64,000 bases of DNA from Sphingomonadales bacterium Ga0077531. Lineage in GTDB: Bacteria > Pseudomonadota > Alphaproteobacteria > Sphingomonadales > Sphingomonadaceae. The translations under genes and the position numbers were made by a program. The stretch is from contig LNED01000028.1 of NCBI GenBank assembly GCA_001464915.1, positions 1 through 64,000 of the forward strand, written 5' to 3'. Position 1 is the first letter of the stretch; the number at the start of each line of letters is the position of its first letter. Shown piece after piece: positions 9,019 through 16,086 of the stretch. The notes beneath the pieces are model-generated. The model was given only the letters and a program-made list of their open reading frames with translations. It made no database searches and was not told the origin of the DNA.

Positions 9019-9798
9019 TCAATTGCTCTTGCCAAACCCACCGACCAGAAAGATCACCCAGGCGGCCGCAGCCAGCAGCGTGCCAAGCGGCAGGGCGGTA
9101 TCGCTTGCGACCGGACGGCGTGCCAGCAGCATGACCAGCGCCGCCACCATCCCGGTCAAGCTTGCACCAATCACCGCGCCGATCGCTCCCATCGGCCCGA
9201 TCCACAGGCCGATCGCGCCGAGCAGCGGCGGATCGCCGCCGCCCATTCCGTCACGCCCGCGCAGCATCCGATACCCGCGCGCGACGCTCCACAGCATCAC
9301 AAAGCCAAGCGCGCCGCCCGCCAGCGCAGTCCACAGCGGTGTGAGGCTCGCCACCTGCCAGCTGCGCCACGCCGCAAACCCCGCGCCGCTGACCGCCAGC
9401 AACGCCACCAGGCCGCGCGGCAACCATAAATGGCGTACATCGATCATGCCGAGCAGCAGCAACTGCCATCCAAAGGCCATGGCTGGAACGGCCAGCCCCA
9501 CAGGCGCGAGCAGCACCGATACCGCTCCGATCAGCGCAGCCGCCGCCTCGCAACCCGGCTGCCACCCCCCGATTGGTGCACTGCACGACCGGCACCGACC
9601 GCGCAGCATCGCCCACGACAGCAGCGGTACCAGATCGCGCGGACTGATCGCAGTGCCGCAGCTGTCGCACGCTGATCGCCCAGTCAGGATCGTGCGATCT
9701 TCGGGCAAGCGGACTAATACCGTGCCGATGAAGCTGCCAATCGCAGCGCCCACCAGACCCGCGAACAGCGCCAACAATGCGGGCGGCACGTCAGGCAT
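9019..9798 (-). CDS. gspO: Prepilin peptidase GspO (A24 family)
   Basis: Membrane aspartyl protease that removes the leader of pseudopilins, and usually N-methylates the new N-terminus. It is polytopic with a cytoplasmic zinc-binding module of two CxxC pairs (ACDSCG and CRSCSAP). The catalytic Asp residues sit in GMIDVRHLWLP and in GMGGGDPPLLGAIG, where the second motif differs from the common GxGDxK form. I use the ATG at 9798 (259 aa); a GTG at 9810 is possible. It lies apart from the gsp operon and on the other strand, but it is the only A24 enzyme here and probably processes GspG-K. Confidence 0.9.
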   Translation of the reverse strand: MPDVPPALLALFAGLVGAAIGSFIGTVLVRLPEDRTILTGRSACDSCGTAISPRDLVPLLSWAMLRGRCRSCSAPIGGWQPGCEAAAALIGAVSVLLAPVGLAVPAMAFGWQLLLLGMIDVRHLWLPRGLVALLAVSGAGFAAWRSWQVASLTPLWTALAGGALGFVMLWSVARGYRMLRGRDGMGGGDPPLLGAIGLWIGPMGAIGAVIGASLTGMVAALVMLLARRPVASDTALPLGTLLAAAAWVIFLVGGFGKSN

Positions 9799-9975
9799 GG
9801 TGCGGTCCACGCAATGCGCGCAGGTTGGTATTGTGGCGGAACGGCATGGGCGTGGTGATGATCTCCATCAGGTTGCCCCCTTGGCGGCCCGATCACTTTG
9901 CCATAGCGATGACGAGGCGATGTTGCCACGGGTTGCGGCAGTCTTCCTTGTTCATTGGGCTGGGATAATTGTTTT

Positions 9976-10001
9976 GTAACCTTTGCGTGCAGCATCCCGA
10001 A
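9976..10001 (+). promoter_or_regulatory. Probable SigF-type ECF promoter of the bufferin operon
   Basis: GTAACC at 9976-9981 and CGAA at 9998-10001 are separated by 16 nt, matching the -35 and -10 elements reported for Caulobacter sigma-F promoters. The site lies 54 nt before the bufA1 ATG, and the operon encodes its own ECF sigma factor and NrsF-type anti-sigma, so autoregulation is expected. Confidence 0.75.
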
Positions 10002-10054
10002 CACGATCATGTGCGCCGTTACGGCCACTCAGAAATTCGCAAAAGGATACAAGC

Positions 10055-10351
10055 ATGAAGTCGACCCTCGGAATCGCCGCCGCTTCATTGGCCTCGCTGG
10101 CCGCTGCATCGCTGCTCGCCACTTCGCCTGCCGTTGCGCAGAGCAAGGGCGCCAAGGAAAAGTGCTACGGCGTCTCGCTCAAGGGCAAGAATGATTGCGC
10201 CGCCGGCCCCGGCACCAGCTGCGCTGGTACTTCGACCGCAGATTATCAAGGCAATGCCTGGAAGTATGTTGCCAAGGGTGAATGCGAAAAGATGGGCGGT
10301 TCGCTCGCTGCCAAGGCTGGCAACAAAAAACCTGTTCCCCAGAAGGGCTGA
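10055..10351 (+). CDS. bufA1: Bufferin precursor peptide BufA1 (DUF2282)
   Basis: Precursor of a bufferin, a ribosomally made, post-translationally modified copper-binding peptide exported to the periplasm. The 98-aa product has a Sec signal peptide (cleavage near AVA|Q, residue 28). The mature part holds four cysteines, Cys37, 48, 56 and 77, in the family contexts EKCYGV, KNDC, SCAGTS and GECEKMGG. Such cysteines are modified by MNIO enzymes in characterised members. The ATG at 10055 has AAGGA upstream. A longer in-frame extension to 9983 would overlap the promoter and is rejected. The enzyme genes bufB and bufC follow. Confidence 0.92.
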   Translation: MKSTLGIAAASLASLAAASLLATSPAVAQSKGAKEKCYGVSLKGKNDCAAGPGTSCAGTSTADYQGNAWKYVAKGECEKMGGSLAAKAGNKKPVPQKG

Positions 10352-10357
10352 AGCCCT
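10344..10357 (+). promoter_or_regulatory. Small hairpin over the bufA1 stop codon
   Basis: AGGGC-TGAA-GCCCT forms a 5-bp GC-rich stem whose loop contains the bufA1 TGA. It lies 13 nt before the bufB ATG. It could set the ratio of precursor to enzyme by stabilising or pausing the transcript; this is inference. Confidence 0.35.
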
Positions 10358-10370
10358 CGGGTCGTCCGCG

Positions 10371-11300
10371 ATGCTGGCCCATACCGCCCCATCCTGCCCA
10401 CTCCCCCTTCGGACTGGGGTGGGGCTCAAGCCGCAACATTATCCTCGCGCGCTTGAGATGGTATCGGCCGGCATCGATGACCCATCTGATGATCACGCAC
10501 ATGCGCCCACCTGGTTTGAGGTGCATCCGCAAAACTACTTTGGTGCTGGCGGCCCGCCGCACCGCTGGCTGACCGCTTTTGCGCAGGTCGCCCCGCTCAG
10601 CTTCCATTCGGTCGGGCTGTCATTGGGCAGCAGCGACGGGGTGAACCTGGCCGAGCTGGAACAGCTCGCCGCCCTGTGTGATCGCTATGCTCCGGCGATG
10701 GTGTCTGATCATCTCAGCTGGAGCGGCAGTTCCAGCAATCGCTATCCTGATCTTCTGCCAGTGCCCTATACGAGAGAGGCGCTCGATCATTTCGCCGCGC
10801 AAGTAGGCCGGGTGCAGGATCGCTTGGGCCGCACCATGCTGATCGAGAACCCCTCACGCTACCTCGCCTTTGCGGGGGACACTATGGACGAAGCTGCGTT
10901 CCTCCACGCGCTGTGCGCCCGTACCGGCTGCGGGTTGCTGCTCGACATCAACAATATCGAAGTGTCGGCGACCAATCTCGGCCTCGATGCCTATGCTATG
11001 ATTGACGCGATTGATCCCTCCTTGGTCGGTGAAGTCCATCTGGCCGGTCACGCTCGCGAAGACCACGCCCACGGGCCGCTCCTGATCGACGATCATGGAT
11101 CGGCGGTTTCGGGCGAAACATGGCAATTGTTCGAACGCTTTGTCGAGCGTGCAGGCCCCTGTCCGGTGCTGATCGAATGGGACACCAATGTCCCCGAATT
11201 TGAGGTGCTGCTGACCGAGGCCGGGGTTGCCGATGCGATCCTGCGCAGGGCAACACGCAGCCGCGAAACAATGCGAGCGAGCCTGCATGCCGTGGCTTGA
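10371..11300 (+). CDS. bufB: MNIO-family bufferin-modifying enzyme BufB (DUF692)
   Basis: Multinuclear non-heme iron-dependent oxygenase that modifies precursor cysteines. The TIM-barrel fold shows the metal-ligand segments in order: GVGLKPQHY, FEVHPQNYF, FHSVGLSLG, SDHLSW, IENPSRY, LLLDINNI, EVHLAGHA, DDHG and VLIEWDTN, supplying His, Asp, Glu and Asn ligands. I chose the ATG at 10371 (309 aa) because the domain begins about 15 residues later; upstream in-frame codons run inside bufA1. There is no strong Shine-Dalgarno sequence, so coupling to bufA1 translation is likely. The last 14 nt overlap bufC. Confidence 0.92.
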   Translation: MLAHTAPSCPLPLRTGVGLKPQHYPRALEMVSAGIDDPSDDHAHAPTWFEVHPQNYFGAGGPPHRWLTAFAQVAPLSFHSVGLSLGSSDGVNLAELEQLAALCDRYAPAMVSDHLSWSGSSSNRYPDLLPVPYTREALDHFAAQVGRVQDRLGRTMLIENPSRYLAFAGDTMDEAAFLHALCARTGCGLLLDINNIEVSATNLGLDAYAMIDAIDPSLVGEVHLAGHAREDHAHGPLLIDDHGSAVSGETWQLFERFVERAGPCPVLIEWDTNVPEFEVLLTEAGVADAILRRATRSRETMRASLHAVA

Positions 11301-12033
11301 TAAGGGCCAAAGCGCGATGATGGCGGCGCTCGATCATGGTCCTGCGCATCTGCCCGATGGCCTGTTCATCGGGTCGCCGGAGCGGGTTCTGGCTGGCATG
11401 AAAGTTCACGCGAATACCATTTCGCACGCTCGGCTGGTGGCGCTGGAAGAGACTTTTCCGCGCACCCGCGAAGCTATCGGGCATGATCGCTTCAATACCC
11501 ATTCGCGGTTATTTCTTGATCAGCCGGGGGCGGCCTCGCAGCCGCTCGCCGCAATCGGCGCGGAGTTTGACGCTTTTCTGATTGCGGCCGGCGAAGATGA
11601 TGGCGCGGCCGATCTCGCTCGGTTCGAATGGTTGTGGCTGCAATCGTATCACGCCGCCGATGCAGAGCCGCTGTTGCTTGCCGAATTGGCAGGGCTCGCG
11701 CCCGAAACCTTGCTCGAACAGGTGCTGACGTGCCACCCGGCAGCGGCGATCGCTCGGTTCGCGCCGCTGGTGCACGACCTGATCGGGGCGGAGGTGCCAG
11801 GACTGGGCGATGCCGAAGCAATCCTGATCACTCGCCCGCAAGCCGAGGTGCTTGTTACGCCCGCCAGCGATCTGATGGGCCAAGTCTTTGCGCTCGCAGA
11901 AAATCCACGCTCGATTGGTAACCTTCTTGCGCTAGGCAGCGAACCGCAGGGGGACGATGCGGAACTGGTCGATGCAGCAATGCAGGCGCTGGTGGCGCTG
12001 ATCAATGCTGGCGCGCTGATCCGCGTTAGTTGA
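11287..12033 (+). CDS. bufC: Bufferin maturation partner BufC (DUF2063)
   Basis: Partner of the MNIO enzyme, thought to recognise the precursor peptide and present it to BufB. An N-terminal helical domain includes the typical FIGSPERVLAGMKVHANTIS and ALEETFPRTREAIG region, followed by FEWLWLQSYHAAD and a C-terminal alpha/beta part. The ATG at 11287 overlaps the 3' end of bufB and gives 248 aa. The domain is often annotated as a putative DNA-binding domain; the operon context argues for the maturation role instead. Confidence 0.9.
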   Translation: MPWLDKGQSAMMAALDHGPAHLPDGLFIGSPERVLAGMKVHANTISHARLVALEETFPRTREAIGHDRFNTHSRLFLDQPGAASQPLAAIGAEFDAFLIAAGEDDGAADLARFEWLWLQSYHAADAEPLLLAELAGLAPETLLEQVLTCHPAAAIARFAPLVHDLIGAEVPGLGDAEAILITRPQAEVLVTPASDLMGQVFALAENPRSIGNLLALGSEPQGDDAELVDAAMQALVALINAGALIRVS

Positions 12034-12051
12034 CCGGGCAAGGGACACAGC

Positions 12052-12510
12052 GTGAGAGCCATTTTTCGAGCCTATGACAGTCTGATAACTGCTGTAAGCG
12101 GCCGCGCTGTGGAAGCCGTTACGCTGTTGTTCGTGCGCGTGGCGTTTGCGGGCATCTTCTGGCGTTCGGCCCGCACCAAAGTGGACGAGGGCAGTTGGCT
12201 GTCGATCAGTGACACGACCTATTTCCTGTTCGAAGAAGAATATGCTGGCCTCCCGCTGCCGAGCGATATTGCCGCGCCGCTGGCGACCTATGCCGAACAC
12301 CTGTTCCCGCTTCTGCTGGTGCTGGGCCTGTTCACGCGGTTTTCGGCGCTCGCGCTGCTGGTGATGACGATGGTGATCCAGATCTTCGTTTATCCCGAAG
12401 CGTGGTGGAGCGTGCACATGATCTGGGCGGCGTTGGCGCTGATCCTGATCGTACGCGGCAGCGGGTTGCTAAGCCTTGATGCGCTGTTGTTGAAAGCACG
12501 GCGTGCGTGA
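12052..12510 (+). CDS. DoxX-family membrane protein of the bufferin operon
   Basis: Four-helix membrane protein of the DoxX family, common in bufferin operons. Helices are visible around [39 protein letters not shown] and [12 protein letters not shown]. DoxX proteins are linked to redox or thiol chemistry at the membrane; the exact role with bufferins is not settled. The start is a GTG 18 nt after bufC. The stop overlaps the GTG start of the sigma-factor gene (GTGA), which ties its translation to regulation of the operon. Confidence 0.85.
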   Translation: MRAIFRAYDSLITAVSGRAVEAVTLLFVRVAFAGIFWRSARTKVDEGSWLSISDTTYFLFEEEYAGLPLPSDIAAPLATYAEHLFPLLLVLGLFTRFSALALLVMTMVIQIFVYPEAWWSVHMIWAALALILIVRGSGLLSLDALLLKARRA

Positions 12511-13031
12511 GAGCTGACGAGGCCTCGCTCGCCCGTTTGATGGCGATGTCGCAGCAAGGCGACAAGCAGGCTTATGGCGCGCTGCTGGAGGCGTGTCAGC
12601 GCTGGCTGCGCGGTTACTATGCCCGACGAATAGCGCCCGCACAGCTCGATGATCTGGTGCAGGAAACGCTGATGGCGCTGCATACCAAGCGTGCTTCGTG
12701 GGATTCCACCCGCCCGTTTTTGCCGTGGCTAGCGGCCATTGCGCGTTATCGATGGGTCGATCATCTGCGCCGTCTTTACCGGGCCGATGAAACCGCGCTC
12801 GATACCGATGTCGCGGGCCATGATGATGAGCCTGCGATTGCGGCGCGGATCACGCTCGAACGTTTGTTCAGTGTGCTGCCCGACGCGCAGGCGCGCGCAA
12901 TTGCGCTGGTAAAGATTGAAGGGCTGAGCGTTGCCGAAGCGTCGCAAGCGACCGGACAAAGCGAATCCCTTGTTAAAGTGAACATCCACCGGGGCCTGAA
13001 AAAACTGGCCCATATGATTGAGAAAGCCTGA
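12507..13031 (+). CDS. sigF: ECF sigma factor, SigF type
   Basis: Extracytoplasmic-function sigma factor. Region 2 contains [13 protein letters not shown] and [19 protein letters not shown]; region 4 contains [19 protein letters not shown] and a helix-turn-helix ending [16 protein letters not shown]. The length is 174 aa. It starts at a GTG overlapping the doxX stop and is followed 3 nt later by its NrsF-type anti-sigma. In Caulobacter, SigF controls DUF2282/DUF692 genes in response to heavy-metal or copper stress; the matching promoter at 9976 makes the same circuit likely here. Confidence 0.92.
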   Translation: MRADEASLARLMAMSQQGDKQAYGALLEACQRWLRGYYARRIAPAQLDDLVQETLMALHTKRASWDSTRPFLPWLAAIARYRWVDHLRRLYRADETALDTDVAGHDDEPAIAARITLERLFSVLPDAQARAIALVKIEGLSVAEASQATGQSESLVKVNIHRGLKKLAHMIEKA

Positions 13032-13034
13032 GTT

Positions 13035-13679
13035 ATGGTGCGCAATTCCGATGTTCTGATCGCAGAACTGGTCGGCAGTCTGGAACCGGTCAAGCCTTTG
13101 CGCTTTGCGCAGGGGATGGGGCTGACATTGGCTGTGGCTGCCGCGTCAATAGTCGCGGCGGTGAGCTGGTTCGGTCTGCGCGCCGATCTTCAGGTCGGGC
13201 AGGTCAATCCTGTGCACCTGATTTCGACGGGGCTGTATCTGGGTCTTGCGATTGCTGCGAGCATTACGGTGGTGGTGATGAGCCGCCCTTGCGTTGGTTC
13301 CGACCATAGCGGCTGGACCTGGGCGGCGGCGATGGCTGCGCTGTTGCCGGCTGCTGGCTTGATCGTCGGCGTGTCGGGTGGTCGTGACTTGCTGGCTGCC
13401 AGCAGTTTGGCGCATGGCATCGATTGGTTTGCCAAGGGCGGCGCAGCGTCGCTGGCGGTGTTTGCGCTGTTGGTGTGGTGGCTGCGCAAGGGCGCGCCGA
13501 CCGCGCCGGATCGCGCCGGTTTGGTGGCCGGAATCGCGGCGGGTAGCTTTGGCATTTTCGCCTTTTCGCTATCCTGCGCAGATAACGACATCGTCCACAT
13601 TGGCGTGTGGCATAGCGCGGTGGTATTGGCGATGGGCGCAATTGGCCGGGCTACTGTACCATCGCTGGTGCGTTGGTAA
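13035..13679 (+). CDS. nrsF: NrsF-type membrane anti-sigma factor (DUF1109)
   Basis: Polytopic inner-membrane anti-sigma factor with about six helices after an amphipathic N-terminal segment (DVLIAELVGSLEPVKPL) that should hold the sigma factor. Two cysteines, in VVMSRPCVGSD and FSLSCADND, lie at the loop positions where the Caulobacter NrsF cysteines are needed to sense the signal. It is 214 aa and starts 3 nt after sigF. It is the last gene of the operon. Confidence 0.9.
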   Translation: MVRNSDVLIAELVGSLEPVKPLRFAQGMGLTLAVAAASIVAAVSWFGLRADLQVGQVNPVHLISTGLYLGLAIAASITVVVMSRPCVGSDHSGWTWAAAMAALLPAAGLIVGVSGGRDLLAASSLAHGIDWFAKGGAASLAVFALLVWWLRKGAPTAPDRAGLVAGIAAGSFGIFAFSLSCADNDIVHIGVWHSAVVLAMGAIGRATVPSLVRW

Positions 13680-13699
13680 GCAGGCGTTATCGCTGCCAA

Positions 13700-13715
13700 T
13701 GTTTCACATGAAACA
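13700..13715. repeat. parS-like palindrome
   Basis: TGTTTCACATGAAACA differs at one central base from the ParB site TGTTTCACGTGAAACA. The inverted repeat extends to 9-bp arms (AATGTTTCA, TGAAACATT) around a CA centre, at 13698-13717. It lies in the convergent space between nrsF and the helicase gene, where a centromere-like site would not disturb coding. Confidence 0.55.
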
Positions 13716-13737
13716 TTGATCAAGGCAGGGGCAAGGC

Positions 13738-13780
13738 GGGTCTAGAGGGGGTCTAGCCCCCACCTAGCCGGGTCTAGCGT
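13738..13780. repeat. Imperfect 11-bp direct repeat carrying CTAG
   Basis: CTAG occurs at 13742, 13753, 13764 and 13774, that is every 10-11 bp, three times as GGTCTAG. The second copy is centred in a G5-TCTAG-C5 near-palindrome. CTAG is usually rare in proteobacteria. No function is assigned. Confidence 0.6.
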
Positions 13781-13801
13781 CTGGCTGAAAATGCCAGACG
13801 C
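13777..13801. terminator. Hairpin between convergent nrsF and helicase genes
   Basis: GCGTCTGGC and GCCAGACGC form a perfect 9-bp stem around a 7-nt A-rich loop (TGAAAAT). It could end transcription from either side, but no U-run follows on the plus strand, so intrinsic termination is uncertain. Confidence 0.5.
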
Positions 13802-13810
13802 GCCGCCCAA

Positions 13811-15610
13811 TCAGCCACGGCCCTTGGGCTTGGGTTTTCCGTGAGCAAAGGGCTTCGCCCCGCCATGCGGCTTGCCACCGGCATATGGCTTGGGGCCACC
13901 ATGCGGTTTGGCCCCGTCATGCGGTTTGGCCCTGAAAGGACGCGCCGGCGCAGGGCCGTTGGGCTTACCACGCCGGGCGTTTTCACGCGCAGCCATGCGC
14001 GGCGGCTCGTCCGAGGGAGCCATTGCTACATAGCCGCCGTTCTCTTCGCTCGACGCTGTTGCGATGATCGCTTCGGCAAATTTGCCGGCAATCGCACGCG
14101 GGATCTGGAAATAGGTCTCGGTCTGACCGATGCGGATCGCGCCGATTTCGTTGCGGGTGATGTGCCCGCGGCGGCAGATCAGCGGCATGATCCAGCGCGG
14201 ATCGGCATTCTGGCGGCGGCCGATTTCCATCTTGAACCACACCGTGTCTTCAAACCCGGCGCGATGCTTGTCCTGATGTGCGGCGCGCTGCGCGTCGACC
14301 GATTGGGCGAGCAGTTCTTCAGGTTCCGGCATGGTTGCACGGTGCGCCTGCACCAGCATCGCCGCGATTTCCTGCGGAGTGCGGCTTTCCAGCAGCTTAT
14401 CGGCCAATTCGCGGTCGCCATCGGTAACCTCGATCGGCTGCATCAGCTTCTCGAGCAATCGCACCCGGTCCTGCGCGATAATCGCATCACGATCAGGCGC
14501 GGTGATCCATTCGGCCTTGATCTTGGCGTGGTGCAGCATCGATTCAATCCGCTTGCGGCGCGGATAGGGGACGATGATGACCGCAATGCCCTTTTTGCCC
14601 GCGCGCCCGGTGCGGCCCGAACGGTGCTGAAGCGTTTCGGCATCACGCGGAATTTCGACGTGCACGACGAGGCTGAGCGAGGGAAGATCGATCCCGCGCG
14701 CAGCAACGTCAGTCGCTACGCACACCCGCGCGCGGCGATCGCGCAGCGCTTGCAGTGCCTGATTGCGTTCGGACTGCGAATGTTCGCCCGACAGCGCAAC
14801 CACGCCAAACCCGCGTTCCTGCAAGGTTGCGTGCAGATGCCGGACATTGTCGCGCGTGGCGCAGAACAGGATCGCGGTTTCCGCCTCGTGGAAGCGCAGC
14901 AGGTTGACCACCGCGTTCTCAATTTCCGAAGGCGAAACGGTGACTGCCTGATAGGCAATATCGCCGTGCCCGCGCTCGCTGCCGCCGGTCTGGATCCGCA
15001 GTGCATCGCGCTGATAACGGCGGGCCAATGCTTCGATCGGGCGCGGCATGGTGGCCGAGAACATCAGCACCCGGCGTTCCTGCGGGGTCGCGTCGAGGAT
15101 TTCCTCGAGCTCTTCGCGGAAGCCCATGTCGAGCATTTCGTCGGCTTCATCGAGCACCACCACGGCGAGCGCCGACAGGTCGAGCGCGCCGCGTTCCAGA
15201 TGATCGCGCAGGCGTCCCGGCGTGCCGACCACGATGGTCGCACCAGCGGACAGCGCGCGGCGTTCTTCCTGTGGGTTCATCCCGCCGACACAGGTGGCGA
15301 TGCGTGCCCCTGCCGCCTTGTAAAGCCATTCCAGCTCGCGGCTGACCTGCAAGGCGAGTTCGCGCGTCGGCGCAATCACCAGCGCCAGCGGCGCGCGCGG
15401 CGGCGGCACGCGCCCGTTATCGGCCAGCACCTGTGCGGCAAAGGCCAACCCGAAGGCGACCGTTTTGCCCGACCCGGTCTGCGCCGAAACCACCAGATCG
15501 CGGCCATGGGCTGCGGGCTCCAGCACGGCGTCCTGCACCGGGGTAAGGGCTTCATAGCCACGCTGGGTCAGGGCCTCGGCGAGGCCAGCGGGCAGTTCGG
15601 GAAATGGCAT
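13811..15610 (-). CDS. DEAD-box RNA helicase, DeaD/CsdA-like
   Basis: ATP-dependent RNA helicase for ribosome assembly or mRNA unwinding. Motifs in order: Q motif near the N-terminus, AQTGSGKT (motif I), APTRELALQ (Ia), TPGRL, DEADEMLDMGF (II), FSATMP (III), ATDVAARGIDLPS (V) and HRSGRTGRAGKKG (VI). After the RecA-like domains comes a DbpA-type RNA-binding domain (around WFKMEIGRRQNADPRWIMPL). The last 45 residues are a basic, low-complexity tail with repeated KPHGGAKP-like units. At 599 aa it fits the DeaD class. It starts at the ATG at 15610. Confidence 0.93.
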   Translation of the reverse strand: MPFPELPAGLAEALTQRGYEALTPVQDAVLEPAAHGRDLVVSAQTGSGKTVAFGLAFAAQVLADNGRVPPPRAPLALVIAPTRELALQVSRELEWLYKAAGARIATCVGGMNPQEERRALSAGATIVVGTPGRLRDHLERGALDLSALAVVVLDEADEMLDMGFREELEEILDATPQERRVLMFSATMPRPIEALARRYQRDALRIQTGGSERGHGDIAYQAVTVSPSEIENAVVNLLRFHEAETAILFCATRDNVRHLHATLQERGFGVVALSGEHSQSERNQALQALRDRRARVCVATDVAARGIDLPSLSLVVHVEIPRDAETLQHRSGRTGRAGKKGIAVIIVPYPRRKRIESMLHHAKIKAEWITAPDRDAIIAQDRVRLLEKLMQPIEVTDGDRELADKLLESRTPQEIAAMLVQAHRATMPEPEELLAQSVDAQRAAHQDKHRAGFEDTVWFKMEIGRRQNADPRWIMPLICRRGHITRNEIGAIRIGQTETYFQIPRAIAGKFAEAIIATASSEENGGYVAMAPSDEPPRMAARENARRGKPNGPAPARPFRAKPHDGAKPHGGPKPYAGGKPHGGAKPFAHGKPKPKGRG

Positions 15611-15784
15611 AGGAAAAGGCTTTCAGGCGGGTGCGCGCGCTGCGGTGCAGGCGGACCAAGGAATGTGAAATCGACAGAGCAAGAAGGGGCGCGTGGCCCG
15701 TTCGCCAATGCGTCGAAGCACGACCCATACACACATTTGGCTGGTTTGGCTTGCGTTTAATGCTCAGCCTTGCGCAGGCGGGTG
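15611..15784. other. Intergenic region upstream of the helicase
   Basis: This 174-nt gap lies between the helicase start and the stop of the small gene at 15785, both on the minus strand. It should hold the helicase promoter and a long 5' untranslated region of the kind cold-shock helicases have. I could not recognise a specific promoter or stable structure. Confidence 0.4.
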
Positions 15785-16048
15785 CTATTCAGGGGTGGCG
15801 GCGGCCAGCATGTCCATGAGATTGCGGGCAGCCTCGCGGTCTTCCTCGTGTTTGAAGGCAACATCGAGATCGGGCGCATCTCCCAGCACCAGCAGCAGAG
15901 TCCATAATGCAAAGCGCGGACCGCGTTCGTGTTCCATCCCGAAATCGACCCGCATCCGCTCAACCCCGGCGGGTAGCGCGGCGGGCGCAATCGTTTCAAG
16001 ATCGCGGGTGCCGAAATAGCGTTGGAGAAGATCAGCCATGTCCATCAC
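15785..16048 (-). CDS. Small hypothetical protein
   Basis: An 87-residue cytoplasmic protein I do not recognise. It lacks a signal peptide and membrane helices. The N-terminal part is short and helical (ADLLQRYFGTRDLETIAPAA), followed by a strand-like VERMRVDF, a hydrophobic FALWTLLLVLGDAP and an acidic helix ending MLAAATPE. The amino-acid make-up is balanced, unlike the Arg/Ala/Pro-rich readings in the other frames, and this supports a real gene. The ATG at 16048 or the one at 16036 could start it. It follows the tpsB gene at 16087 by 38 nt on the same strand and may be cotranscribed. Confidence 0.6.
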   Translation of the reverse strand: MMDMADLLQRYFGTRDLETIAPAALPAGVERMRVDFGMEHERGPRFALWTLLLVLGDAPDLDVAFKHEEDREAARNLMDMLAAATPE

Positions 16049-16086
16049 CGCGCCTTACGCCAGCGCGGGCAGGTCTGCAAACCGGG

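Noticed and set aside
8780-9979. Plus-strand open frame opposite sleB and gspO
   Set aside because: Pro/Ala/Arg/Ser-rich without domain; both opposite genes are well supported.
13841-15760. Long plus-strand open frame (639 codons) opposite the helicase
   Set aside because: Its translation is Arg/Ala/His-rich with no domain, and the opposite strand encodes a complete DEAD-box helicase.
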